Counted from the first letter of the stretch, positions 20,363 to 30,315 are shown. The stretch is DNA of 32,509 bases from Priapulus caudatus (GCF_000485595.1 NW_014577244.1:526602-559110), one strand, 5' to 3'. Notes: generated by a model from the letters alone, not told the origin. Program-made: numbers and translations.

Positions 20363-20784
20363 TGTAACATATGATTTACAGATGTTACGTAAATTAGTTA
20401 GAGACGCGGTGTGCGGCTTGACTCAGGGTTGTTTTGGTGGTAGTCTATGTAGACAGAGCGTCGCGCATCTTGTGCGGCTAGATTGATGTTATATGGAGAA
20501 TGGTAAACGTCTTTTAGGTCGGGCGTTTCTAGGGTCATTGTGAAATGGGGGTAGGACGCGGTCTGGGAGAACGGGTGACATGTGCGCTCAGGATGTAGGG
20601 GTTTGGGGGTAATATAATGATAGGAGGTTAGGAGAGATCGCTTAGGCGCGCGTGCGCGTGTCTTTGTCTCTCTGTGCAAGATGTGACTACACTGTGTGCA
20701 AGTTATTAAAGTTTATTCAGTTTAATACACAAGTTTGGATTTTTACTTCATCATTTCTACATCGAACATTAATTCAACATTACA
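20363..20784 (+). repeat. Left LTR of element 2, 422 bp
   Basis: Starts TGTAACATATGATTTACAG and ends TTCAACATTACA. It is shorter than the right LTR mainly because about 55 bp (GAGGGGAGAGATGTAGGAGG and following) present at about 22291-22345 are absent here. ATTAAAG near 20707 could serve as a polyadenylation signal. Confidence 0.9.
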
Positions 20785-20787
20785 TTT

Positions 20788-20800
20788 TAGTGCCAGTGAC
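20788..20800 (+). other. Primer-binding-like site of element 2
   Basis: TAGTGCCAGTGAC follows the LTR after a TTT spacer, the same spacer as in element 1. It resembles the tRNA-His complement TGGTGCCGTGACC with a G-to-A change in the CCA complement and a one-base shift. This suggests both elements use, or once used, the same primer tRNA. Confidence 0.4.
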
Positions 20801-20850
20801 AGTCAAAAACCGGGGTATTCCTTTGCGGACGCAACTTAAGGTACTCCACT

Positions 20851-21153
20851 ATGTCGATCTACGGGCCATACTACGCAAGGAAGATGGAGAAGGAAGAAGA
20901 CACAGGAGGAGTCGCTGAGTACACTGTTGGCAAGAAAACTGGAGGGGAAACGGAGAGCGGACGAGAGAGCAAGAGAGAGAGGGAGGAAGAGAGAGAGAGA
21001 GAGACGGGAACAGGAGCAAGAGTAGGAGAAACGAAGAACGACAGAGAGCGATCGACAGAGCCGAAGAATGGCGGAGAGCGAGACGGGAGGAACAGAGCGA
21101 GACGCGGGAGAGAGAACGGTGGATACACACGGCATAGGAACTACTGTGAGTAA
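20851..21153 (+). CDS. Short Arg/Glu-rich frame inside element 2, unrecognised
   Basis: A 100-codon frame from ATG at 20851, 66 bp after the left LTR. After about 30 ordinary residues (MSIYGPYYARKMEKEED...) it becomes a low-complexity Arg/Glu/Gly stretch, then ends RGRENGGYTRHRNYCE. There is no zinc knuckle, no protease or polymerase motif, and no recognisable capsid pattern. Its position is where gag would start, so it may be a remnant leader or gag start. The purine-rich composition (GAGAGA words) alone could keep it open, and translation is doubtful. Confidence 0.2.
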   Translation: MSIYGPYYARKMEKEEDTGGVAEYTVGKKTGGETESGRESKREREEERERETGTGARVGETKNDRERSTEPKNGGERDGRNRARRGRENGGYTRHRNYCE

Positions 21154-22000
21154 GTCAGCGTGAAGGCAGGAACGGCCGGTGTTGTATTCGTGATACTGCG
21201 AGGGCAAGTCCGAGTCTCGATCTGTGTGTGAGCGAGAGAAGATAGCAGAATAGAGAAGGCAAGGCTGACAGAGCAGAGACAGAGGACGTGAAAGATAAAT
21301 TGCGAACTGTAATGGCAAAAAAAAAGAAGGGTGAACTGGACGTGAAAGGGTGACATCATCAGGAATGTGTATTTTTATCCGTTTTTCTTTGTTTTATGTA
21401 CGCGTTTTTTTTTCATGGTATATGCTTGTGACCATTTGTATTTGTGTGGGAAAATCTTTTGTGTGAAACTTTGTGTCGAAATGTGTGATCGTTTTCTTGA
21501 ATTTGTGCTAACGGTACGTTTACGCTATATTGTCAGACTGCTAAACAAATTTTTCAATTAGAGTTTGATAGGCCTAAAACATTTCATCCAAAATATGAAA
21601 TCAGTTTTTCGTATTTTTTTTTTTGGCTGTATGATGTGTGGAAGTGACAAAAGTTGTCAGGTCCACATCGGTGCGGTGTGTAATAATGGGATTAAGAGGT
21701 TTAAATGAGGATATAATGGAGCACATGGCTAAACGTCGTTTCGGTAATGCGTGTCGGTATACGCATACGCCACGTACGTTATAGCATAAAAAGACGCAAG
21801 AGTGAGAGTAATTGCTTTGATATCAAAATGTTCACTGCCAAATGTGTTGAATTTCTGACTTGTATGGTGATCGAACTTTATCGTTACTTGTTTTGTATAG
21901 AAAACTTTATGCTTCATATGTATTTTAGTAATTGTTTAGGTTTAGGTTGAAGTGTAGATCAGCGGGGACGCTGAATCGATGACAGGGTAGTCATCGTCTT

Positions 22001-22014
22001 GGGGAAGGGGAGAT
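22001..22014 (+). other. Polypurine tract of element 2
   Basis: GGGGAAGGGGAGA, two to four bases before the right LTR start (TGTAAC at 22017). This is the expected site of plus-strand priming and independently supports the LTR boundary. Confidence 0.82.
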
Positions 22015-22016
22015 AA

Positions 22017-22494
22017 TGTAACATATGATTTACAGATGTTACATAAATTAGTTAGAGACGCGGAGTGCGGGTAGACTCAGGGTTGTTTTGGTGGTAGTCT
22101 ATGTAGACAGAGCTTCGCGCATCTTGTGCGGCTAGATTGATGTTATAGGGAGAATGATAAACGTGTTTTAGGTCGGGCGTTTCTAGGGTCTTTGTGAAAT
22201 GAGGGTAGGACGCGGTCTGGGAGAACGGGTGACATGTGCGGTCAGGATGTAGGGGTTTTGGGGGTAATATATAGGAGGTTAGGAGAGATTGAGGGGAGAG
22301 ATGTAGGAGGGGGAGTCTGGTTGTGGTCGCGGGAGAAAGCACACGCGCTTAGGCGCGTGTGTGCGTGTCTTTGTCTCTCTGTGCAAGATGTGACTACACT
22401 GTGTGCAAGTTATTAAAGTTTATTCAGTTTAATACACAAGTTTGGATTTCTACTTCATCATTTCTAGTACATGAACTCTTAATTCAACGTTACA
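22017..22494 (+). repeat. Right LTR of element 2, 478 bp
   Basis: Starts TGTAACATATGATTTACAG and ends TTCAACGTTACA. The terminal GTTACA matches the inverse of TGTAAC, so the right copy keeps the ancestral terminus better than the left copy (ATTACA). Confidence 0.9.
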
Positions 22495-22512
22495 CGGCAA
22501 TTCGCGTCTACA
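22495..22512 (+). repeat. Target duplication plus detached copy of element 1 LTR end
   Basis: CGGC (22495-22498) is the right target duplication. GCAATTCGCGTCTACA at 22497-22512 matches the last 16 bases of the element 1 LTR (20269-20284) at 15 of 16 positions. Before element 2 inserted, this tail was joined directly to the 5' end of the tRNA-like sequence. Element 1 therefore runs LTR, TTT, tRNA complement, LTR end, and then flank ATAGTTTAG. Confidence 0.65.
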
Positions 22513-23253
22513 ATAGTTTAGTAGCAGGTGCGAGACATGAGGCGTAGCGGAACGTGTTAATTTCGTCACGGCTGCATGCAATTTACTCTATGAAATGCAA
22601 TGCAATGAATTTACTCGCTGCTTGCTTCTCTTTATCAGCTGCTTACAAAGTCACAGTGTTTCGCGCTGACAACTTGAGACACATCGTAACTCACGTACGT
22701 GTCACGCGATAATGAAGTATATATATATATATACATATAGACGCAATTAGTCTGCTTCGATAGCCTTCGATGCATCTTAAGGATGGTAATCGCACGCACG
22801 GACGCACGCACGCACGCATGCGAGCACAGGCACGCCCACAGGTACGATGCAGGCATTCACGCAGGCACGCATCCTCGAATGCACATATACGCCCCCCCCA
22901 CTACCGCACGCACGCTGGCCCACACGCACACACACACACGTTGCGCACACAAGTGTAGCGAGTCTGACACTCTGCCGCGACGAGCATATTATATGCGCTG
23001 TTGACATTCTCCACGCGGATATCAATGCGCTGGTCGCACGTAAAGTCTGATAGCGTGCAAACTCGATCTTAAAGTCCTTCTCTGCGACTGAAGCGGATAG
23101 GCAGAATCGCTAAGCTTCTGTTTGAGAGAGCGGAAAGCAAGGCTGCGCACCAACACACCTATACACGCCACCTCACAGCCACTCGCTATCAAATATATCA
23201 AGAGCTAAGAATGCATTATTATTACATACATTATTAGCTCTTGAGCATATAAT
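22513..23253. other. Unannotated with TA and CACG microsatellites
   Basis: A (TA)n run lies at about 22719-22738 and CACG-rich sequence at about 22786-22940 (GCACGCACGCACG, CACACACACACG). The remainder is unique sequence without a recognised gene. Confidence 0.6.
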
Positions 23254-23695
23254 ATATATACAGATAATCCTGGTATTACTAACAATACACTTTCAACAAT
23301 ACACTGTATTGTTGAACACCTTCTAACAATACACTGTGTATTGTAGTAGGTACCTAACAACTGTGTATTTAAATTCAATTTCATTTTCAATAAATTTAAT
23401 AAAATCAATCAAATAATTTCAATAAATTCATTTAAAGAAATGTCAATTTCAAGTTTACAAATCAAAAAGTAAACTAATTAAAAAAAAAAGTATTGTTAGA
23501 AGGTGTTCAACAATAAACAGTGTATTGTTGAAAGCTCATAGGTACCTACTACAATACACAGTGTATTGTTAGAAGGTGTTCAACAATACACAGTGTATTG
23601 TTGAAAGCTCGCTAACAATACACAGTGTATTGTCAAATGCCTAAACATACAACACACTGTGTATTGTTAGTTACCAGGATGATCTGCTATATAAT
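23254..23695. mobile_element. Palindromic inverted-repeat element with AACAATACAC subrepeats
   Basis: The left end TATACAGATAATCCTGGTA and the right end, whose reverse complement reads ATAGCAGATCATCCTGGTAA, are inverted repeats. Inside, near-palindromic 22-mers of the type AACAATACACNGTGTATTG recur about ten times, joined by GAAGGTGTTC, GGTACCTA and GAAAGCTC words that are also present in both orientations. The AT-rich centre (about 23360-23485) carries none. No coding capacity. TA-rich flanks suggest a mariner-type TA target, but the boundary is uncertain. Confidence 0.72.
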
Positions 23696-23834
23696 ATTAT
23701 ATATATTACGTAAGACACTAACATTATAGGCTGCATAGCATCGTCGATATATGAATTACGTTATATAATTTGTAACGGTGTGTGCGTCGCAGCCCATTTC
23801 TCCTCTCTGTGTGCATGCGCCTCTCTCTACCCAT

Positions 23835-23849
23835 CTCTCTCTCTCCGCT

Positions 23850-23886
<37 letters not shown>
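23835..23886. repeat. (CT)n microsatellite
   Basis: CT run of about 35 bp (about 23852-23886) preceded by interrupted CTCTCTC words. 23696-23834 and 23887-24120 have no recognised feature. Confidence 0.9.
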
Positions 23887-23889
<3 letters not shown>

Positions 23890-24120
23890 CTGCTCTCTAC
23901 TCGGCAATCGAGGGCGCGATCAATGCATTAGGCCCGTGTTAATGCTTGACGGTAACTTGTTTAGATGGCGATTACTTTCGCGCGGGGAAACGATGCAATG
24001 CTGAGCCGTAATACGTTCTCTATCCACCAGCTCCTCTCCCGCCACCCCCACTCTTCCACCCACGGTGGTCATAGCGCTGCGATGAATACGACCTCTTGCT
24101 CTGAATCGCGTCATGACCGC

Positions 24121-24290
24121 CACTTGACGATGACGTCACTTTAATTTTCGCCGCTTTGTGACGACGTCGCTCTACTTTGCATCGATATACGATGACTTCA
24201 ATGTATGTCGCGCCGCTTTAGCGATGGCGTTAATTAAAATATGCGCCGCTTTAGCGATGACGTCGCTATAATTTACGCCGTTTTCGATTA
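24121..24290 (+). repeat. Phased ~32-bp repeat with CRE-like cores
   Basis: Cores recur at about 24131 (TGACGTCA), 24160 (GACGACGTCGC), 24192 (ATGACTTCA), 24224 (ATGGCGTTA) and 24257 (ATGACGTCGCT), spaced 29-33 bp. They are separated by CGCCGCTTT(A)GC and TTAATTT words. The first core is a perfect palindromic CRE/ATF site. The array lies about 0.75-0.9 kb upstream of the homeobox exon, probably in its intron. Regulatory use is an inference. Confidence 0.5.
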
Positions 24291-24659
24291 CGGTACCGCA
24301 ATTCGCGCCGCACACTAGCGCTCGTGTGCGCTGTGAATTCAACAATATTGCGTCGCTGCATTGTGTCCGCATGGGTTCCCGCGTCCAGTCTATATGTATC
24401 GGCTGCCTTTCTTTAACCGCTCGATCGCTCATCGTTCTAAATTCGTAATCGTGTCTATAGTCTGTCAGTCTCCCGGCGATGGCATTTCGCCGGCGGATTG
24501 CCGTCGTAAATGTTTGCGGCGCTTCACGGATAACGATTACCGGCGAAAATAACCATATACGTCTGAATCCCGAATCTCACGCGCGCCGAGAACACGTGTG
24601 TGCGAGTATTACGTCATCACCTCGTCTCATCTCCTCATCGCTTGCTCATGCACAAATTA

Positions 24660-24728
24660 TTCTCGCTCTCTCTCGCGCGCTCGCTCTATCTCTCTCTCTC
24701 TCTCTCTCTCTCTTTCGCGCGCGCGCAC

Positions 24729-24769
<41 letters not shown>

Positions 24770-24867
24770 TGTTTCCTCTCCTCTTTCTCTTCCCTTTGTT
24801 ACGCCCATCTCTGCTCTCTCTCTCTGTCTCTCTCTCTCTCATCTCTCTCCTCTCTCTCTCTCTCTCT

Positions 24868-24944
<77 letters not shown>

Positions 24945-24955
24945 TTCTCTCCGCC
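24660..24955. repeat. CT-rich tract upstream of the homeobox exon
   Basis: Nearly 300 bp of CTCTCT with CGCGCGCG interruptions (about 24716-24726 and 24899-24904), ending about 50 bp before the splice acceptor. It extends the polypyrimidine environment of that acceptor. Confidence 0.92.
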
Positions 24956-25004
24956 TCCTCTTTCTTTGTTTCGCTCTAAAGATTTCCACTGATCGTTCTC
25001 GCAG

Positions 25005-25219
25005 GTTTAGAGGGCGTCGCCAAGGAGAAGTGCAGCGGCAACAGCAAGAGAAAAAAGACGAAAGGGGAAGAGACGGATGACGACAGGAAGAAGAAGGCGC
25101 GCACGACGTTTACGGGTCGGCAGATATTTGAGCTGGAGAAACAGTTCGAGCAGAAGAAATATCTCTCCTCCAGCGAGCGATCCAGCATGGCGAAACTGCT
25201 CAATGTTACAGAGACACAA
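25005..25219 (+). CDS. NK7.1: Internal homeobox exon, NK7.1-like homeodomain (residues 1-44)
   Basis: The exon encodes part of a sequence-specific nuclear DNA-binding transcription factor. It enters after TTCTCGCAG with two bases completing a split codon, so the upstream intron is phase 1. An in-frame TAA at 24977 shows that splicing is required. Codons from 25007 read [20 protein letters not shown], then an acidic EETDDD, then the homeodomain from K at residue 28: arm KKKARTTFT, helix 1 [11 protein letters not shown], loop KKYLSSSER, helix 2 [13 protein letters not shown]. Homeodomain Q12, L16, F20, Y25, L26 and Q44 are in place. It stops exactly at homeodomain 44/45 at a donor (CAA then GTAGGT), a well-known homeobox intron position, so the recognition helix with WFQNRR is on another exon not in this window. 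[15 protein letters not shown]...KKYLSSSER is what I recall for the NK7.1 class; HMX is the next candidate but differs in helix 1. The Lys/Arg stretch may be a nuclear localisation signal. Confidence 0.85.
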
Positions 25220-25460
25220 GTAGGTGTATACCGTAGAACTATTACAGAATATTCGTCGCGCATTCGTCGCGATCATCATCATCATGACCACCACCAGTAC
25301 ACCACCACCAGCACAATCAGCACCATCACCATCATCATCATTATCATCATCATCAATGGCATCAGAATCAGCAACAGCAACCATAACGTCACCATCGCCA
25401 TCCGCATCATCATTAGCATCAGCAGCAGTAGCAGCATCAGCAGAGGCTATGTAATGCGTA
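25220..25460. repeat. Intronic CAT/CAC/CAG trinucleotide tract
   Basis: After the donor come CATCATCATCATGACC, ACCACCACC, ATCATCATC and CAGCAGCAG words for about 190 bp. The homeobox reading frame stays open through this tract to a stop at 25487-25489. Confidence 0.85.
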
Positions 25461-26034
25461 ACGGAGACTGCGACTTAGTTTTTAATTGATATTTTACTCA
25501 AATATTGTCATATTGGGATTAAATCGTGCATGGAAATGTATGTCTTTTGTAATCGTAATTCATTATTAAAATCAAACCGTTTTAAAAATACAATTATACT
25601 GTGCTACATGTACACGATCGTCCTTTAAACGGTCTGCAGGTAGGTGCATATGCGTGTGTATTGCAGCCTAATCAGATTTCAGAATTGGTCGGGAGAGGCA
25701 TCATCAGCTGAGATCACGGTGAGGACGTGTCGCATGATGACTCATGCGAACATCCCCCTCCGTCAGCTGTAATAGCTCGTATGTCGTGACCGCCTTGCCA
25801 CGTTCCCGCGGCAGCAGCGATATATGAATCCGTAATAAATTGAAGCGATAACATGAGAAGCCCGCCTACTCCCGGCTGTAAGGACGCCAGTTATATAGGC
25901 AAATTGCTTCTAAATTTTATTGAATTCTTGCGCTGTCAATTTGATGATGCGGCGGCCGGGGGCATGTATGTAGTACGCCATTTACATAGGTCGGGTTAGC
26001 AGATGAGAGTACTATAAACAATTGTTGCTTGCTG
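25461..26034. other. Unannotated, presumed intron
   Basis: AT-rich then mixed unique sequence. A palindromic GCATGATGACTCATGC with an AP-1-like TGACTCA core lies at about 25733-25748. I see no further homeobox exon. Confidence 0.5.
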
Positions 26035-26105
26035 TTTGTGAGCGTGCGTGGGTGCGTGTCCGTACGTGTGTGCGCGCGTGCGTGCGTGCGCGTGCGTGTG
26101 TGACG
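26035..26105. repeat. GTGC/GTGCG-rich microsatellite
   Basis: About 70 bp of GTGCGTGCGTGCG and GTGTGTGCGCGCG words in presumed intronic sequence. Confidence 0.82.
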
Positions 26106-27084
26106 CTCACATATATGACAGGCAGTTATATAATTACTAATATTTACGTTCATTTTATAATGTAAAAATGGCTGTTTTGTGGCGACGTATACGTCGTTTG
26201 ATCGCAATCCCTCAAGAGGAACTTAATTTTGCGTTGTCCATGTGTGTATTGTTAATGTTGTTATGTTATAGGGTATCGTACGCAGGAAACACATTTACCC
26301 TCGAACATGAAAGTCAATTATCAATTTTAAGTGGGTCGCGGTGTCAAATCAGAGATCGTTTATAAACAACGTCTAACGATCCCAATGAAAAGCGTTCATA
26401 TTTTAGTTTATAACATCCGTATACGTACATGACTTTATTGAAAGCAATATGAAATGTACGTTCAGCAAACATGCTGCCCGCTGACCCGTACCACGAAGGG
26501 CGAGAAGATATTTCATTTCATCGTCAAAGCTCAATTTACAAATATTGAACCGTCTCAAATAGAATTTATTGTATTTCGTCCAGCTTCACACTACCGCCTT
26601 CGGCAGCTGACTGGAGGCGAGGTAGCTGTGTGTGCGTGAGCAAGCATTCAAACCTCGTTGTCTTCCGTACTAGCACGGGTCACGGTCGTCTCAAAAGCAC
26701 GCAAACAATTGTGTGCTGTATTCATAAGCGTATGAATTTATACGGCGCAGCTCAACAACGATTAGGAAGCGCGCCTGCAGCCATTTCTGTCATATATTCG
26801 TATCCTAAACAAAGCACGAATTCAATGAAAGACTTTCTGCGATTTCGTTGCGCTTATATTCTCATAGTCGTGTAGGATTTCGTGCAATATAATTGTTTAA
26901 CCCGCATCGGCTGCACACATAACGTGCACGGTGGGAATCTCATCGGATGGGGGCTTACACACGACATAGACGCACATGGCACATGGTACTACTTCCTCTC
27001 CTGCTATCTGGTACACAACACACGCCTGCTCCTGGGCTTGACTCTTCTACTGTTGCTTCTGCTGACTCTGCTACACCTGGTGGC
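26106..27084. other. Unannotated, presumed intron
   Basis: Short open frames occur (for example 26168-26365, 65 codons) but have no recognisable domain and no splice or start context that persuades me. Confidence 0.45.
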
Positions 27085-27099
27085 AGTGCTGTAGTGGCC

Positions 27100-27132
<33 letters not shown>

Positions 27133-27300
27133 ACTGGCGCTATTGCAGTTGCTGCTGCTCCTGCTAACAGTGCTGCTGCAATTCGGGAGGTTGCTGCTGC
27201 TAGTGTTGCTGCTGTTGTTGTTACTACTGGTACTGCTGCTACTATGGTTACTACCACTACAACGGCTGCCGCTGCTGCCACTGCCCGCATTGACAAGATT
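27085..27300. repeat. GCTGTT / CTG trinucleotide tract
   Basis: (GTTGCT)n at about 27099-27132, followed by degenerate GCTGCTGCT, GTTGTTACTACTGG and ACTACTATG words. All frames are open because the tract lacks stops, giving Ala/Val, Leu and Cys-type homopolymers. These are not genes. 27301-27490 is unique with no recognised feature. Confidence 0.88.
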
Positions 27301-27490
27301 TAGTAATGACGTTAAATTCGGCTAATGCGATCGTGGCCTGTAGACATAATCAGATGAATGTAGTCGATCAATGGCTGGTATTGTGCTCAGAGAGCGGGGC
27401 CGCGTCGATCACGCGTGCAGTACACCTTTGGCTTCGGTAAATAATTAGCCGGGCGTCTTCGTATCGTTCAGTCACACGCTGCGGCATAAG

Positions 27491-28500
27491 CTCACAGCAC
27501 AGTACAGCACAGTACAGCACAGCACAGTACAGCACAGCGCAGCGCAGCACAGCACAGCGCAGTACAGCACAGCGCAGCGCAGCGCAGCACAGCACAGTAC
27601 AGCACAGCACAGCACAACACAGCACAGCGCAGCGCAGCACAGCACAGCACAGTACATGCAGTACCGTACCGTATAGTACAGCGCAGCACAGTACAACACA
27701 GCACAGCGCAGCGCAGCACAGCACAGCGCAGCGCAGCACAGTACAGTACAGTACAGTACAGCACAGCACAGTACAGCACAGCACAGCACAGCACAGCACA
27801 GCACAGCACAGCACAGCACAGACACGAGCACAGCCACAGAGCAGCCAGCCACAAGTACACACAGCCACAGCGCGCACAGCACAGCAAGCACAGCCACGAC
27901 ACACGCACAGAACAGCCAACACAGCCGCAGATACAAACACAGCGCCGCCACAGCAAGGTACAGCCACAGCACAGCGCATGCATCAGCACATTCCACAGCA
28001 CAGTACCCACAGCACAGCCATCAACAGCACAGTACAAGCACAGCAACAAGTACAGCACAGTGCACAGCACAGCATAGCTAGCCCCCACAAGCAAGATACG
28101 CACGCACAGCCACAGCAACACAGCACATCCGCCAGCAACAGCACAGACCACAGCATAGACAGTACGCACAGCACAGCCAGCACAGACATCACAGACAGCA
28201 TAGCACAAGCACAGCAACAGCACAGCACATAGCATTAGCCATAGCATAGATAAGACAAGCAACAGTACAGACACAGCACGCAGACAGCACAGCCACAGCA
28301 TAGATAGCGCAGGCAAGCACCAGCTAAAGAGCGCGTGCAGCACAGACAGTGCAAGCCACAGCAACAGCAGAAGCGACAGATGCAGCACAGCGCAGCACAA
28401 CACACACAGACGGCACAGCACCAGACACAGACAGCACACAGCCACCAGCACAGACCGCATGGCAGCGACAGAAAACGAGCGACAGCGCAGCGCCATCACA
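27491..28500. repeat. Pentanucleotide (ACAGC)n array, copy 1
   Basis: Period-5 repeat ACAGC with variants ACAGT and GCAGC, clean to about 27820 and then increasingly broken by single-base indels and ACAGCCACAGC words to about 28500. It passes into the 35-bp minisatellite through TCACATCACATCACAGTG at about 28501-28518. Confidence 0.92.
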
Positions 28501-30315
28501 TCACATCACATCACAGTGATGCAGCACAGCGCAGAGCCAGCACAGGCACAATCACCTCACATTCACAGCCAGCCACACGGCAGCCACAGCCGAAGCAGGT
28601 ACCGGCACCTTCACGACATATCCCAGCTACCAGAGCTGCACGCCGTCCACATACGCACCACAGCCACAGTACGGCTATCCCCAGGAACCCTGGCACCGCA
28701 GCCCTACAGCCACAGAGCCGACACGGCACAATACGCACACAGTACAGCACAGCACGCGCCACGGCCACATACGACACAGCACAGCACCAGCACGCGGGCA
28801 CGCCCACATACGACACCGTCACAGCACAGCCAGGGCCGCACGGCCGCACAATACGACCACAGCACAGCAGCAGCAAGGCACGCACAATACGACACAGCAC
28901 AGCACAGCAGGGCACGGCACAATACGCACAGCACAGACACAGCAGGGCACGGGCACAATACGACACAGCCACAGCACAGCAGCGGCCACGGCACAATACG
29001 ACACTAGCACAGCACAGCAGGCACGCACAGACACAAGGCAGGGACGCGCACAATACGACACAGCAACAGCACAGCACAGACCGCACAAGCACAAGCAGGC
29101 ACGCACAATACGAACAGATACAGCACAGCGGCACCGGCCCAATACGACACAGCACAGACAGCAGGCACGGCACAATACGACATTCAGCACAGCACGCAGG
29201 GCTACGGCACGAAATACGACACCGCACGCACAGCATTCCAGGGCACGGCACGGCCAGCGATATGGAGCACGGCACAATACGACACAGACAGACAGCAGCG
29301 GCACCGGCCCAATACGACACGAGTACAGCACAGACAGGGCACGGCACAATACGACACCAGTACACACAGCAGGGCCACGGCCATACATAGACCCACACAG
29401 CAAGCAGGGCCACGGCGCACAATACGCACAGACTACAGCACAGCAGGGCACGGCACCAATACGACACGCCAGCACAAGCAGGCACACGCACAATTACGAC
29501 ACAGTAACAGCCACAGCCTGGGCACGGCACAATAAGACACAAGTACAGCACAGCAGGGCACGGCACAATACCGACACCCGCCACAGCCACGCAGGGCACG
29601 GCACAATACGCACCAGTACAGCACAGCGGCACGGCCACAACTACCGACACAGCAGCACAGCAGGGCACGGCACAGCACAGCACAGCTACGCGGCGCACGG
29701 CACAATATCGACACAGCTACCAGCACAGCCGGTTTCACGGACAATACGACACAGTACAGCCAGCAGGACGGCACAACTACGAACAGTACAGACACCAGCA
29801 GGGACCACGGCACAATACGACACGCACAGCCCACAGCAAGGGCACAGGCCAATACGACACATACAGCACAGCCGGGCACGCACATACGACACAGTACAGC
29901 ACAGCAGGGCACGGCACAAACGACACCGCACAAGACCACAGCGGGCACAGCACAATAGACACAGTACAGCACAATCGGCACGGCACAATACGCACACAGA
30001 CACAGACGCCACGCAGGGCACGCAATACGACCAGCTTACAGCACAGCATGGGCACGGCACAGCACAGCAGGGCACGGCACAATACGACACAGTACAGCAC
30101 AGCCGGGCACGGCACAATACGACACAGCACAGCACAGCAGGGCACGGCACAATACGACACCACACAGCACAGCAGGGCACGGCACAATACGACACAGTAC
30201 AGCACAGCCGGGCACGGCACAATACGACACAGTACAGCACAGCAGGGCACGGCACAATACGACACAGCACAGCACAGCAGGGCACGGCACAATACGACAC
30301 AGCACAGCACAGCCA
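28501..30315. repeat. 35-bp minisatellite, copy 1
   Basis: The unit is GGGCACGGCACAATACGAC followed by three or four ACAGC/ACAGT pentamers. The unit starts every 35 bp in the clean part (about 30048-30315). From about 28700 to 30047 the same unit is recognisable but riddled with 1-2 base indels. Since 35 is not a multiple of three, all frames rotate, producing long Cys/Val/Ala/Arg (-) and His/Thr/Gln (+) frames. None is a gene. Confidence 0.93.

Larger units (their letters stand above)
20363..22494 (+). mobile_element. Non-autonomous LTR retrotransposon (TRIM-like), element 2
   Basis: A 2.13-kb element with paired direct LTRs at 20363-20784 and 22017-22494. It has TG...CA ends (TGTAAC...TTACA), a 4-bp CGGC target duplication, a primer-binding-like site after the left LTR and a polypurine tract before the right LTR. 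The internal 1.23 kb encodes no reverse transcriptase, integrase, protease or recognisable capsid; it holds only a short Arg/Glu-rich frame. Movement would need enzymes supplied by another element. The LTRs differ at roughly 20 positions by eye plus a ~55-bp indel, so the insertion is not recent. It lies nested inside element 1. Confidence 0.88.

Noticed and set aside
23280-23670. Possible CRISPR-like array because of regularly repeated 22-mers
   Set aside because: Units are palindromic, in paired inverted arms with repeated linkers rather than unique spacers, and the DNA is eukaryotic.
26168-26365. 65-codon frame with a hydrophobic segment (SMCVLLMLLCYRVSYA)
   Set aside because: It could pass for a small membrane peptide, but nothing supports expression, and it lies in presumed intron.
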